A stretch of 64,000 nt of DNA from Selenomonadales bacterium (GTDB lineage: Bacteria > Bacillota > Negativicutes > Sporomusales > UBA7701): positions 1 to 64,000 of the forward strand of contig JAHDOI010000006.1 of assembly GCA_018434945.1 (NCBI GenBank), written 5' to 3'. The notes under the pieces were generated by a model, which ran no database searches, had not been told where the DNA came from, and saw only the letters and a program-made list of their open reading frames with translations. This document shows positions 26,188 through 35,689 of this stretch, in pieces. The position numbers were made by a program, and so were the translations under genes. Numbering within the stretch: the first letter of the stretch is position 1; each line of letters starts with the position of its first letter.

Positions 26188-27378
26188 ATGTCCGTGCGGA
26201 ATGGATATGAGGGCAATCTATGGAAGCTGATGGGCATCCGCCTGCTGTTCTGGATGCACTTTTTCGCGGCGGTCATGATCCCATTTTTCACCGAGTGGGG
26301 CGGGCTGAAGCTGTCCGAGGTGCTGTTTCTTAACTCGTGGTTCATGCTGTGGAACTTCATCCTCGAAGTACCGACAGGGACGGTGGCCGACTTTCTCGGC
26401 CGTCGGGCGTCGCTGATGGCGGGGAGCCTGGTTGCGGCGGCGGCGGCGCTGCTGTATGTGAGCAAGCCGGATTTCTACGTTTTCCTGGCGGCGGAGGTGG
26501 TGTTCGCTGCGGCGTATACGCTCCATTCGGGGGCGGACGAGGCGCTGGCCTACGACAGCCTGAAGGCGGCGGGGCTGGAGAGCGGGGCGAAACGGACGCT
26601 GACGGCGATGGAGTCGTTCAAGCTCGGCGGCGTCGTGATCGGGGCGGTGGCCGGCGGATTTATCGCCGGATGCTTCGGGTACGATGCGCCGATGCGGTTT
26701 TACGTGCTGCCGGCGCTGGCGGCGTTCGCGCTCGCCTGCATGTTGAAGGAGCCGCCGGTGCGGGAGGCGGGCACGCCCCGGCCAAGCTATACGGATATCC
26801 TCCGCGAGGGTGGGCGGTTTTTCGCGACCAACCGGGTGCTGCTTGTGATGACGGCGGAGCTGGCCGTGACCAATGCGCTGGCGTGGGGGCTGATATGGCT
26901 TTTTCAGCCGCTGCTGGCCGCTGCCGGGCTGCCGGTGGAATATTATGGCGTGGTCCATGCGGCGGCCTGTTTCGGGCAGATCGTGTTTTTGAGCAACGTG
27001 GAACGGCTGGAGGGACTGGTGGGGTCGAAGCGGCGGTTGCTGACGGCGTCGGTGCTGACGGCAGGCGGGGCGTTCGTATTGCTGGGACTGACGGACAACC
27101 TGGCGGCGGTGGCGGTGCTGATCGTGGCGGGCTTCACTTTCAGCCTGCCGCGGGTACCGATCTTCAGCGCTTACATGAACAGGTACATCCCGTCCGACAA
27201 GCGGGCTACGGTGCTGTCGGCGACGTCGATGTGCCGGACACTGGCGATCGTGGCGGTCAATCCGCTTGTCGGGTTGCTGGCGGACTGGTCGGTGGCGAAT
27301 ACGATGATTATCCTCGGCGCGGGACTCATCGCCGGAGGGGTGTTTTCGCGGCTCGAGGAAAGACATCTGGAAGGGTAA
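26188..27378 (+). CDS. MFS transporter
   Basis: 396-aa major facilitator with about 12 membrane helices. FILEVPTGTVADFLGRRASLMAGS at the helix 2-3 loop is the family motif A equivalent, and the C-terminal half repeats the fold. ATG 26188 follows GGGGGAGGAG. The sequence type (LEVPTG-ADFLGRR) is that of drug/quinolone-like exporters of unknown specificity. Its own promoter and terminator make it a single-gene unit. Confidence 0.85.
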   Translation: MSVRNGYEGNLWKLMGIRLLFWMHFFAAVMIPFFTEWGGLKLSEVLFLNSWFMLWNFILEVPTGTVADFLGRRASLMAGSLVAAAAALLYVSKPDFYVFLAAEVVFAAAYTLHSGADEALAYDSLKAAGLESGAKRTLTAMESFKLGGVVIGAVAGGFIAGCFGYDAPMRFYVLPALAAFALACMLKEPPVREAGTPRPSYTDILREGGRFFATNRVLLVMTAELAVTNALAWGLIWLFQPLLAAAGLPVEYYGVVHAAACFGQIVFLSNVERLEGLVGSKRRLLTASVLTAGGAFVLLGLTDNLAAVAVLIVAGFTFSLPRVPIFSAYMNRYIPSDKRATVLSATSMCRTLAIVAVNPLVGLLADWSVANTMIILGAGLIAGGVFSRLEERHLEG

Positions 27379-27404
27379 AAACCGGGGTTGGGAGCCCCGG
27401 TTTT
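27378..27404 (+). terminator. MFS gene terminator
   Basis: 10-bp stem AAAACCGGGG / CCCCGGTTTT (27378-27387 / 27395-27404), then GTTTTG. The left arm begins at the last base of the stop codon. Confidence 0.85.
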
Positions 27405-27546
27405 GTTTTGATTGCTCAAAATATAGCGATTGCCTATTGGGTTCGGAATGATGATGTTAGCGGGATTGAGGGCGCAGGGGGCGATTTTCCGGCGTCCTTA
27501 TTATTTGTTTGTCTGTGGAGATACTACGCAATATGGGGGTATGCCG

Positions 27547-27852
27547 ATGGCGCAGGATGCTGGCAAGGCTGACGTGATCGCCGCCCAACTGGAGCGGCTG
27601 GCGCAGTATCTGGAGAAGATGAATGTGGCCGGGTATGTGGAGCTGATGCAGCGGCCGATGCGGCTGCTGTTCCTGAATTTCGCCGCCGGGCTGGCGCGGG
27701 GTCTGGGGATCGCGATCGGGGCGACGCTGATTTTCGCGCTGATGCTTGAAATGCTGCGGCGGGTCATTATGCTGAATATCCCCGGTATCGGCGAGTTTGT
27801 GGCCAATATCGTGAAGATCGTGGAGGAGACGAACGGCAAGGGGAAATTCTGA
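27547..27852 (+). CDS. DUF5665-type small membrane protein
   Basis: 101-aa protein: a helical N-terminal part (VIAAQLERLAQYLEKMNVAGYVELMQRPMRLL), one strongly hydrophobic hairpin (about 40-70) and a final amphipathic helix. The sequence matches my memory of DUF5665. Function unknown. ATG 27547 is seven bases after GGGGGT; ATG 27541 would sit directly on that site. It is followed 20 bp later by the nitroreductase gene. Confidence 0.65.
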   Translation: MAQDAGKADVIAAQLERLAQYLEKMNVAGYVELMQRPMRLLFLNFAAGLARGLGIAIGATLIFALMLEMLRRVIMLNIPGIGEFVANIVKIVEETNGKGKF

Positions 27853-27871
27853 AATTGGGAGGTAGGGTATT

Positions 27872-28402
27872 ATGACGAAGGATGTTTTCGATGCGATGCG
27901 CGAGTCTCATTCGGTGAGACAGTTCACGACGGTGCCTGTGCCGGAGCCGACGCTGACGCGGCTTTTGGAGGCGGCCTGCTGGGCGCCGAGCGCCGGTAAT
28001 CTGCAGCCGTGGTATTTCTATGTGGTGCAGAATGCCGATCTGAAACGGCGGCTGGCGGAGGCGTGCCACGGGCAGCACCAGGTGGCGGAGGCGCCGACGG
28101 TGGTGGTGGTGATGGCCGACCCGGCGCGGGCGAACGAGCGTTACGGCGAACGGGGCGCGCAGCTTTACTGCCTGCAGGATACGGCGGCAGCGACGCAAAA
28201 TATGCTGCTGGCGGCGACGGGGCTGGGGCTCGCGTCGTGCTGGGTGGGGGCGTTCGACGAGCGCCGGGTGCAGGAGCTGGTGGAGGCGCCGCCGCGGCTT
28301 AGGGCGGTGGCGATCGTGTGTCTGGGCTACAGTAATGAGGAGAATGACGATGAGGCGAAGGAGCGCCTCAGGGTGGCTGATGTGACGAAGATTTTGCATT
28401 AG
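27872..28402 (+). CDS. nitroreductase family protein
   Basis: FMN-dependent oxidoreductase, 176 aa. Typical start MRESHSVRQFTTVPVPEPTLTRLLEAACWAPSAGNLQPW gives the FMN phosphate-binding RxS-VR and the SAGNLQPW loop. The late segment GLGLASCWVGAF is also family-typical. It reduces nitro, quinone or flavin substrates with NAD(P)H; natural substrate unknown. Preceded by GGGAGGTAGGGT. Confidence 0.9.
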   Translation: MTKDVFDAMRESHSVRQFTTVPVPEPTLTRLLEAACWAPSAGNLQPWYFYVVQNADLKRRLAEACHGQHQVAEAPTVVVVMADPARANERYGERGAQLYCLQDTAAATQNMLLAATGLGLASCWVGAFDERRVQELVEAPPRLRAVAIVCLGYSNEENDDEAKERLRVADVTKILH

Positions 28403-28413
28403 GGGGGATTGGC

Positions 28414-29091
28414 TTGGACCGGCAGGTGCTGGAGCATTTCCGCGAGGATCTGGAGGATACGAAGGAGCGGCTGGTGAAGACGATTTCCCGCCTGGAGGAG
28501 ACGGGCCTCGGCGATACGATGAGCGATTCGCTGGGCGAGCTGTCGATGTACGATAACCATCCCGCGGATGTGGGTGACGCGATGTTCGAGCGCGGCAAGG
28601 ACGTGGCGCTGAGGGACAACGCCCATGTGCTGCTGGAGGAGGTGGAGGCGGCGCTCGATAAGTTGGCGCGGGGCACGTACGGGGTGTGCGAGCATTGCGG
28701 CCGGGAGATAGACGTGGACAGGCTGGAGGCGCTGCCGTGGGCGACGCACTGTATCGACTGCCAGCGGCATGACGAGGTGGCCGACCCCACGCTTCGGCCG
28801 CTGGAGGAGGAGCTTCTGGAGCCGCCTTTCCACCGCACATTCCTGGATTCGGCGCGGTTCGATTTCGTGGGTTTCGACGGCGAGGACGCGCTGCAGGCGG
28901 CGCTGAAGTACGGGAGCTCGGATACGCCGCAGGATATCCCCGGGTCATACGATTATAAGGCTCTGTGGCCGAACAGCAACGAGCATCAGGGGATCGTGGA
29001 CCGGGCGGACGCCATCCCGAGCGCGGTTGCGGGCACGCGCGGCAGGAAGAACGCGGCCGCGGCCCGCGAGCTGGAGGAAGAGACCGAGTAA
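28414..29091 (+). CDS. YteA-family TraR/DksA-type zinc-finger protein
   Basis: 225-aa protein related to B. subtilis YteA/YlyA. An N-terminal coiled coil (1-80) is followed by a C4 zinc finger C92-x2-C95 ... C113-x2-C116 (VCEHCGREIDVDRLEALPWATHCIDCQ) and an acidic C-terminal half. DksA-like proteins bind the RNA polymerase secondary channel; the YteA group is linked to sporulation. TTG start after GGGGGG. Lies between ileS and lspA, as its relative ylyA does in B. subtilis. Confidence 0.85.
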   Translation: MDRQVLEHFREDLEDTKERLVKTISRLEETGLGDTMSDSLGELSMYDNHPADVGDAMFERGKDVALRDNAHVLLEEVEAALDKLARGTYGVCEHCGREIDVDRLEALPWATHCIDCQRHDEVADPTLRPLEEELLEPPFHRTFLDSARFDFVGFDGEDALQAALKYGSSDTPQDIPGSYDYKALWPNSNEHQGIVDRADAIPSAVAGTRGRKNAAAARELEEETE

Positions 29092-29219
29092 GGCGCTCGG
29101 TTTCTTTTTCTTACATATTTCTTACATATATCTTGCCGATTTCTTGCCGAACCACGGCAGGATTTTGCCGCTACGGCGGATAAACTATCTTAGAATATCC
29201 GGACAAAGGAGACAATGGC

Positions 29220-29444
29220 GTGGACATTATTTTGCGGAATTTTATCATCAGTATCGCTACGGTGATCATCGGCGGGCTGGCGCTGTGGTCGAGCGAGCAG
29301 GGCGGCGAAGGGCTCAATATCCCGTACCTGCTGCTGGCCGGCTTCGCTGTCGGCTGCCTGGCGCTGTTTATGACCAGTTGGGTAAAGAGACGCAGCATGC
29401 CGAAAGACGAGAAGAGACCGGCCGCCAAGAAAGGACGCAGGTAA
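29220..29444 (+). CDS. 74-aa hypothetical membrane protein
   Basis: Two transmembrane segments (about 5-23 and 34-52) and a strongly basic tail (RRSMPKDEKRPAAKKGRR) expected on the cytoplasmic side. GTG start with AAGGAG eight bases upstream. No family recognised. The 128-bp gap before it contains tandem imperfect repeats (TTTCTTACATAT twice, TTCTTGCCGA twice). Confidence 0.6.
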   Translation: MDIILRNFIISIATVIIGGLALWSSEQGGEGLNIPYLLLAGFAVGCLALFMTSWVKRRSMPKDEKRPAAKKGRR

Positions 29445-29560
29445 CGCGGCACATAGCGGCGCGGTGTTTGGCGAATGCTAGATTAGTTGCCTGCCGGTGG
29501 CACGCTTCGGCGGACGGCGACTAATATATAGCGGATGGCGAAGCGGGAGGGCGGCTCTCT

Positions 29561-30262
29561 ATGGCCGAACCGACGTGCAGGGGCTTGTATTTGTTGAAAG
29601 GAGCGGTTTTGACCGGCGCCGTGGCGGCGTATTTTTTCGTGCCCGGGGTACGGGAGTTCGTGGCGACCGGTGTCGGCTACCTGCATCACCGTGATTTTGA
29701 GGGGCTGCGGCTGTTCATCCTGGCGTATGGGGTGTGGGCGCCGGTGACGTCGATCGCGCTGATGACGGTGCAGTCGATGGTGCCGCTGGTGCCCGGCCTG
29801 GCAATCACGATAACGAACGCCTGGGTCTTCGGCTGGGAATACGGGGCGCTGTATTCGTGGATAGGCGCTCTGGCCGGCGCGGTCCTGGATTTCGGTATCG
29901 CCCGCTGGTATGGGCGGCCGGTGGTGGAGAAGTTCGTGCGGCCGAAGTATCTCGATATGACCGACCAGTTCTTCAAGCGGCACGGGGTGCTGGCTGTGTT
30001 CGTAACAAGGCTGACGCCGGTCATCCCTTTCAAGGTGATAAGCTACGGGGCTGGGCTGACGGCGATAACGCTTCAGCAGTATGTCCTGGCTACGGGGATC
30101 GGCCAGACGCCGGCGATTGTGCTGTATTCGTTCCTGGGCCAGCACCTGACCCGCGGCATCCGGTGGGCGATCGTGGGCACGACGCTGCTTATCCTGGCGA
30201 GTTTTCTGGTTTATTATTACCGCAACGAGATCGAGCGGCGCCTTTTTTCCCATAAGGAATGA
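29561..30262 (+). CDS. TVP38/TMEM64 (VTT-domain) family membrane protein
   Basis: 233-aa polytopic membrane protein of the DedA-like VTT superfamily: about six helices with the re-entrant motif IALMTVQSMVPLVPGLAITITNAWVFGWEYGALYSWIGALAGA and a second FVTRLTPVIPFKVISYGAGL loop. VTT proteins act as lipid scramblases/flippases or affect membrane homeostasis; the exact role here is unknown. ATG 29561 after GGGAGGGCGG. Confidence 0.85.
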   Translation: MAEPTCRGLYLLKGAVLTGAVAAYFFVPGVREFVATGVGYLHHRDFEGLRLFILAYGVWAPVTSIALMTVQSMVPLVPGLAITITNAWVFGWEYGALYSWIGALAGAVLDFGIARWYGRPVVEKFVRPKYLDMTDQFFKRHGVLAVFVTRLTPVIPFKVISYGAGLTAITLQQYVLATGIGQTPAIVLYSFLGQHLTRGIRWAIVGTTLLILASFLVYYYRNEIERRLFSHKE

Positions 30263-30344
30263 TTTGTATGTTGTCCTTGTTTTTTTTCCATTCATTTGGT
30301 GGTATAATAAATTTTAGCAATGCTTCAGGAGGTGAAAAGTACTC

Positions 30345-30512
30345 ATGTATGTAATCAGCAGCGAGTGCATCAAGTGCGGCGCGTGCGCAGCAACCTGCCC
30401 GGTAGGCGCGATTAGCGAAGGGGACGCCCAATACGTCATCAACGACCAATGTGTTGATTGCGGCTCTTGCGCGGCGGTGTGCCCGGTAGGCGCCATCAGC
30501 CCTGGCCAGTAA
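30345..30512 (+). CDS. 2[4Fe-4S] ferredoxin
   Basis: 55-aa clostridial-type ferredoxin, an electron carrier. Two clusters: C8-x2-C11-x2-C14-x3-C18-P and C36-x2-C39-x2-C42-x3-C46-P, the classic pair. ATG 30345 follows AGGAGGTG by ten bases. A TATAAT at 30303-30308 fits a -10 box, though its -35 is weak (TTGTTT 19 bp away). Single gene, consistent with the bulk ferredoxin of an anaerobe. Confidence 0.95.
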   Translation: MYVISSECIKCGACAATCPVGAISEGDAQYVINDQCVDCGSCAAVCPVGAISPGQ

Positions 30513-30614
30513 TAGGGGTCGTTTCGGAAGCGTAGCTAGGGCTACGCTTCTTTACGTTGCGGCAAAAATTGAGTATTATGGTTATGTCAGGGAAATAAAT
30601 ATAGAGGTTGACGC

Positions 30615-30992
30615 ATGAAGAAAACTGTCGCACTGATCGCGCACGACCGCAAGAAACAGGAGATGCTCGCTTTCGTGGCCGCGCACCGCGAGGTGCTGGC
30701 CGACTGCCAGCTGATCGCTACGGCGACTACCGGCGGGCTGGTGTCCAATGAGACGGGGCTTGAAGTTAAGTCGTACCTGTCCGGCCCGCTGGGCGGCGAT
30801 TTGCAGATCGGCGCGCTGATCGCCTGCCAGGCGGTCGATGCGGTGATTTTCCTTCGCGACCCGCTTACGGCGCAGCCGCACGAGCCGGATATAACGGCGC
30901 TCCTGAGGGTGTGCGACGTGCATAATGTGCCTGTGGCGACGAACGAGGCGTCGGCGGCGCTGCTGCTGAAGGCCATCGATACGGTAGGATAG
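30615..30992 (+). CDS. mgsA: methylglyoxal synthase
   Basis: Converts dihydroxyacetone phosphate to methylglyoxal and phosphate, a glycolytic overflow route. 125 aa. The N-terminal [47 protein letters not shown] (phosphate-binding) and [17 protein letters not shown] (catalytic Asp region) are unmistakable. ATG start after AGAGG; 13 bp before lspA. Confidence 0.95.
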   Translation: MKKTVALIAHDRKKQEMLAFVAAHREVLADCQLIATATTGGLVSNETGLEVKSYLSGPLGGDLQIGALIACQAVDAVIFLRDPLTAQPHEPDITALLRVCDVHNVPVATNEASAALLLKAIDTVG

Positions 30993-31005
30993 GAGAATAT
31001 AACGC

Positions 31006-31482
31006 GTGCCGATCGTGATACTGGCTCTGGCGGTGATCGCTCTCGATCAGGTGTCCAAGGCTTATTTGCAGGCCAATATGGTGCCGGGAGCTTCTGTGCC
31101 GGTGATTCCCGGCATTTTTCACATCACGTATGTTTTGAACCCGGGGGCGGCGTTCGGGATTCTCGAGCACCAGCGGTGGTTTTTCGTGGCGGTTGCTTTG
31201 CTGCTGGTGGCGGTGATCGTGTACCTGTATCCCCGCATCCCGGCGGGCTACGGGCTGCTGCGTCTCGGTATCGCCCTGCAGACCGGCGGGGCGGCAGGCA
31301 ACGCCATCGACCGTCTGAAGACGGGCTATGTGGTGGATTTCTTCGATTTCCGCGTGTGGCCGGTGTTCAACGTGGCCGATATGGCAATCGTGGGCGGGGT
31401 GGCGCTGATCGTGTATTCGATCCTGTTCCCGCCCGGAAAAGGGAAGGCTGATGAGGGTGACGGGGGAGACGCGCCTGATTGA
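31006..31482 (+). CDS. lspA: lipoprotein signal peptidase (signal peptidase II)
   Basis: Membrane aspartyl protease that removes lipoprotein signal peptides; 158 aa, four helices. N-terminal VIALDQVSKAYL; catalytic aspartates in GNAIDRLKTGYVVDFFDF and FNVADMAIVGG. GTG start behind AGGAGAAT. The LivK-like lipoprotein of this window would be a client. Its 3' end overlaps rluD by 32 bp. Confidence 0.96.
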   Translation: MPIVILALAVIALDQVSKAYLQANMVPGASVPVIPGIFHITYVLNPGAAFGILEHQRWFFVAVALLLVAVIVYLYPRIPAGYGLLRLGIALQTGGAAGNAIDRLKTGYVVDFFDFRVWPVFNVADMAIVGGVALIVYSILFPPGKGKADEGDGGDAPD

Positions 31483-32377
31483 GGCGGGTGAAGCCGATAG
31501 GGGCGAGCGCCTGGATGTGTTCCTGGCCCGGCAGGCGCCGGAGCTGTCGCGGTCGCGCGTGCAGAAGCTGATCGCCGACGGCCGGGTGGCTGTCAATGGC
31601 CGGCCGGCCAAGGCCAACCACAAGGTGCAGCCGGGCGAGGCCGTGTCGTTGACGGTGCCGCCGCCCGAGCCTGTGGCGGTGGAGGCCGAGGCCATCCCGC
31701 TCGACGTCGTGTACGAGGACGCCGAGGTGGTGGTGGTGAATAAGCCGCGGGGGATGGTGGTCCATCCGGCGGCCGGCAACTGGCGGGGGACGCTGGTGAA
31801 TGCTTTGTTGGCCCGCTGCGACGATTTGTCGGGGGTGGGCGGCGAGGTGCGGCCGGGAATAGTCCACCGCCTCGATAAGGATACATCCGGGGTGATGGTG
31901 GCGGCGAAGAGCGACCGGGCGCACGCCAGCCTCGCCAGACAGATAAAGGACCGGACGGCCGGGCGGAAGTACCTGGCGCTGGTCCACGGCAACGTGAAGG
32001 CGGACGAGGGGCTGATCGACGCGCCGATAGGCCGCCACCGCACCGACCGCAAGAAGATGGCGGTGGACACCGAACGCGGCCGCAAGGCGCGGACGCGGTT
32101 CACGGTGCTGGAGCGGTTCGCGGGGTATACGCTGGTGGCGTGCAAGCTGGAGACGGGGCGGACCCACCAGATAAGGGTGCATATGGCTTATATCGGTCAT
32201 CCGGTAGCGGGCGACCCGAAGTACGGGCCGAAGGGCTCGCCTTTCCCGATCGACGGGCAGGCGCTGCATGCGGCCGAGCTGACGTTCCGCCATCCGGTGA
32301 GCGGGGTCGAGATGGTGTTCACGGCGCCGCTGCCGGCCGATATGGAAGGGATACTCGCGAAGCTGCGCAGGCAGTGA
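31451..32377 (+). CDS. RluD-family 23S rRNA pseudouridine synthase
   Basis: 308 aa. An N-terminal S4 domain (ERLDVFLARQAPELSRSRVQKLIADGRVAVNG) is followed by the catalytic core with HRLDKDTSGVMVAAKS (catalytic Asp). Likely modifies 23S rRNA helix 69-type uridines; the exact RluD/YlyB site specificity is inferred. Start ATG 31451 overlaps lspA by 32 bp (GTG 31457 is an alternative), and pyrR follows as in B. subtilis lspA-ylyB-pyrR. Confidence 0.9.
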   Translation: MRVTGETRLIEAGEADRGERLDVFLARQAPELSRSRVQKLIADGRVAVNGRPAKANHKVQPGEAVSLTVPPPEPVAVEAEAIPLDVVYEDAEVVVVNKPRGMVVHPAAGNWRGTLVNALLARCDDLSGVGGEVRPGIVHRLDKDTSGVMVAAKSDRAHASLARQIKDRTAGRKYLALVHGNVKADEGLIDAPIGRHRTDRKKMAVDTERGRKARTRFTVLERFAGYTLVACKLETGRTHQIRVHMAYIGHPVAGDPKYGPKGSPFPIDGQALHAAELTFRHPVSGVEMVFTAPLPADMEGILAKLRRQ

Positions 32378-32380
32378 TAG

Positions 32381-32947
<567 letters not shown>

Positions 32948-32998
32948 CAGGGCGGCCGCGGCGTAATTCATCGATAATAATTTTAAGGGAGTGTTTGG

Positions 32999-33114
32999 AT
33001 GTTGATGCTGGAGTCGGTGGCAAAGGGAAACCGCACGCGTTAAGTCGCGGGATTCCTTGGCGCCGCTTAAGCGGAATCGGGTTCTCCGCGACTAAGAAAA
33101 AATTAGTCAAGGAG
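32999..33114 (+). promoter_or_regulatory. structured leader with 14-codon reading frame before the methyltransferase gene
   Basis: ATG 32999 (AAGGGAG upstream) opens a 14-aa frame (MLMLESVAKGNRTR) ending at 33043. At once follows a hairpin GTCGCGG (33044-33050) / CCGCGAC (33086-33092) with an inner GATTCC/GGAATC pair. An alternative hairpin GACTAA (33090-33095) / TTAGTC (33103-33108) uses the same GAC and abuts the AAGGAG ribosome site at 33109-33114. The layout resembles translation-coupled or ligand-controlled attenuation, but no known riboswitch class is recognised. Confidence 0.4.
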
Positions 33115-33123
33115 ATGTCGGAA

Positions 33124-33876
33124 TTGGATAAAATAGAAATTTTACAAGCTATGTTCACCGGTATGCCGCGCGGCGGTCCGGGGTCGAACGCTTCGACGCG
33201 CAGGGCTTACGGACTGTTGACCGAGGCGCCGGCGGCGCCGCGTATCCTGGATGTGGGCTGCGGCCCGGGGATGCAGACGCTGGAGCTGGCGAGGCTGTCG
33301 GGCGGCGAAGTGACGGGGCTGGATAACCACCAGCCTTTCCTGGACGCGCTGACGGCCGGGGCGAAAGCCGCCGGGCTGCAGGACAAGGTGCGGACGGTGC
33401 ACGGGTCGATGGATGCGCTGCCGTTCGGACCGGAAGAGTTCGATATCATCTGGGCCGAGGGGTCGCTGTTCATCATGGGGTTCGAGCGGGCGCTGCCCTA
33501 CCTGAAAGGCTTCCTGAAGCCCGGCGGGTATCTGGCGGCCTCCGACCTCGCCTGGCTGCGTGACGACCCGCCGATGGAGCTGAGCCGTTTCTTTGCGAAG
33601 CTCGGCGCCGTGGTCATGGACACGGCCGACTACCTGGCGCTGTTCGCCGCCGCCGGGTACGAGACGGCGGGGCACTTCGCCCTGCCGGCGTCCGACTGGC
33701 GGGACGATTTCTACACCGCGATGGAGCAGCGTCTGCCGCTGCTGCGCGCAAGGTTTCGGGGCAACCCGGAGGCGCTGGCCGCGGTGGATGAGATGCAGGT
33801 CGAGATCGAGATGCACAGGAAGTATGGCGATTATTACAGCTACGCTTTTTGCGTAGCCCGCAAAGGACGAGGATAA
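33124..33876 (+). CDS. class I SAM-dependent methyltransferase
   Basis: 250 aa from TTG 33124, which lies nine bases after AAGGAG; ATG 33115 would directly touch that site. SAM-binding motif I ILDVGCGPGMQTLELARLSGG, acidic motif II VTGLDNHQPF, then FDIIWAEGSLFIMGFERALPYLKGFLKPGGYLAASD. Small-molecule type; the substrate is unknown. It is preceded by an unusual structured leader and followed by a strong terminator. Confidence 0.82.
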   Translation: MDKIEILQAMFTGMPRGGPGSNASTRRAYGLLTEAPAAPRILDVGCGPGMQTLELARLSGGEVTGLDNHQPFLDALTAGAKAAGLQDKVRTVHGSMDALPFGPEEFDIIWAEGSLFIMGFERALPYLKGFLKPGGYLAASDLAWLRDDPPMELSRFFAKLGAVVMDTADYLALFAAAGYETAGHFALPASDWRDDFYTAMEQRLPLLRARFRGNPEALAAVDEMQVEIEMHRKYGDYYSYAFCVARKGRG

Positions 33877-33893
33877 GGCCTCACGGTAATTGC

Positions 33894-33924
33894 AAGAACC
33901 CCGGCGCACAGCGCCGGGGTTCTT
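33894..33924. terminator. bidirectional terminator
   Basis: Perfect 14-bp stem (33894-33907 / 33911-33924) with ACA loop and TTTTT, between the convergent methyltransferase and rqcH genes. Confidence 0.9.
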
Positions 33925-33934
33925 TTTCGCGGTC

Positions 33935-35689
33935 CTATGGGAGTTTGTTTTTGAGCATTTTCTTCACGGCCTCTTCGTCGGGGGTCACATATACCGTTTT
34001 CTGGCGGTCGTAGATGACGAAGCCGGGTTTGGCGCCGGACGGTTTTTTGACGTGGCGGCGGCGGGTGTAGTCGACGGGGACGGTGGCCGAGGCGCGGGCC
34101 TTGGAGAAGTAGGCGGCGAGCATGGCGGCGGCGGCGAGGGCCTCGGGGGCGGGTTCGCGGCCGGCGCTTTTTAAGATGACGTGGGAACCGGGGATGTCTT
34201 TGGTGTGCAGCCACAGGTCGTCGGGACCGGCGTGTTTGAAGGTTACGAGATCGTTTTGGCGGTTGTTGCGGCCGATGAGGATAGGCGTGCCGTCCGGGGC
34301 GGCGGCGGACAGCGGGGCGGCGGGCGGCGCGGGGCGGCGCTTGCTTTTTTCTTTTATGTAGCCGGCCTGGACGAGTTCCTGGCGGATTTCGTTGATTTCG
34401 TCGAGGACGGCGGCCTGGTCGAGGGCGACGGCGACGCTGTCGAGGTAGGCGAGTTCGGCGCGGCATTCGGCGAGCTGGGCGGCGAGGCTCTGCTGGGCGC
34501 GTTTGGCTTTGTTGTAGCGGACGTAGTGGCGTTTGGCGTTGGCGACCGGGCTGAGGAGAGGATCGAGGGGGATAACGAGGGGGGCGGCGGCTTCGTCGTA
34601 GAGGTTGGGGAGGGTGACCTGGGCGGCGCCGGCCGGGACGGCGTGGAGGTTGGCCATGAGAAGGTCGCCGCAGATGCGGTATTTGTCGGCGTCGTCGGCG
34701 TCGGCGAGTTCGGCGGCGAGGATGGCGTCCTTGCGGGTGAGTCGGGCCGTTTCCTGGACGAGGAGCTTCTGGAGGACGGTTTTTTCGGGGTTCGCGGGCT
34801 GGCCCTGGAAGTTGGCGGCGTATTCGACGGCGGCGGCCATGGCCGGGAAGGGGCGGAGGTCGCCGGCGAGGTGTTCGGGGCGGAAGGCGGCGAGGGCGAG
34901 GAGTTTGCCCCCGTCGGCGCCGAGGGCGACGGTGGGGGTGGGTTCGCCGGCCGCGATGGGGGCGGCGATGCTGCCGACGGCTTCGGCGAGGGCGCCGGCG
35001 TCGGCGTCGTCGAGGGCGGCGACGGGGTGGTCGGCGGGGAGCCCGGCGCGCCAGGCGATTTCCCTGGCGGTGACGGGGCCGACGCCTTCGGCGGCGGCGA
35101 CGATGGCTTTGGCGAGGCCGAGGGGGGCGTGCTCCCGGCGGAGGGCGGCGATGAAGGCGGCCGGTTCGGCGGTGAGGAGGTCGGCGCGGGGCTGGCCGGG
35201 GGGAAGGGCGTAGGGGCGTCCGGGCAGGACTTGGCGGACGCGGCTGACGGCGGCGCCGACGCGGCGGATGGCGTCGAGGACGAGGCCGTCCTGGACGAGG
35301 ATGATGTTGCTGTGTTTGCCCATTATTTCGAGGATGAGCTGTTTGGTGACGATGAGGCCGCGCTCGCCGCGGGTGTCGACAGCGAAGGTGACGACGCGGT
35401 CGAGGCCGTGCTGGGTGACGGAGGCGATGCGGCCGTCTTCGAGGTGTTTCCTGAGCAGCATGCAGAAGGCGGGCGGCACGGCCGGGTTTTCCGGCAGGGC
35501 GGCCGGCAGCCAGGCGGCGGCGCTGTCGGGGCTGGCGGACAGGAGGAGGGCGATGTTTTCGCCCGGCTGGCGCAGCCAGATGCCGAGGCGGAATTTGTCG
35601 GGCTGGGATATCTTGTCGACGCGGGCGCCGGCGAGCCGTTTGTCGAGCTCGGCCACCAGCGGCCGCAGGGAAAGGCCGTCGATGTTCAT
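33935..35689 (-). CDS. rqcH: RqcH (NFACT-family ribosome quality control factor)
   Basis: Binds stalled 50S-nascent chain complexes and recruits tRNA-Ala to add alanine tails; formerly called fibronectin-binding protein. 584 aa. The NFACT-N domain has the tRNA-binding D97-R98 pair in GLDRVV at the same positions as B. subtilis RqcH. A central coiled coil runs about 380-440. The C-terminal NFACT-R domain has DDLWLHTKDIPGSHVILK. ATG 35689 follows GGAGG by six bases; the longer frame upstream runs through the repeat and is not coding. Confidence 0.93.
   Translation of the reverse strand: MNIDGLSLRPLVAELDKRLAGARVDKISQPDKFRLGIWLRQPGENIALLLSASPDSAAAWLPAALPENPAVPPAFCMLLRKHLEDGRIASVTQHGLDRVVTFAVDTRGERGLIVTKQLILEIMGKHSNIILVQDGLVLDAIRRVGAAVSRVRQVLPGRPYALPPGQPRADLLTAEPAAFIAALRREHAPLGLAKAIVAAAEGVGPVTAREIAWRAGLPADHPVAALDDADAGALAEAVGSIAAPIAAGEPTPTVALGADGGKLLALAAFRPEHLAGDLRPFPAMAAAVEYAANFQGQPANPEKTVLQKLLVQETARLTRKDAILAAELADADDADKYRICGDLLMANLHAVPAGAAQVTLPNLYDEAAAPLVIPLDPLLSPVANAKRHYVRYNKAKRAQQSLAAQLAECRAELAYLDSVAVALDQAAVLDEINEIRQELVQAGYIKEKSKRRPAPPAAPLSAAAPDGTPILIGRNNRQNDLVTFKHAGPDDLWLHTKDIPGSHVILKSAGREPAPEALAAAAMLAAYFSKARASATVPVDYTRRRHVKKPSGAKPGFVIYDRQKTVYVTPDEEAVKKMLKNKLP

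Noticed and set aside
29100-29165. Tandem imperfect repeats (TTTCTTACATAT, TTCTTGCCGA) before the 74-aa membrane protein
   Set aside because: Short and low-complexity; nothing ties them to a regulator, so they are only mentioned with the neighbouring gene.
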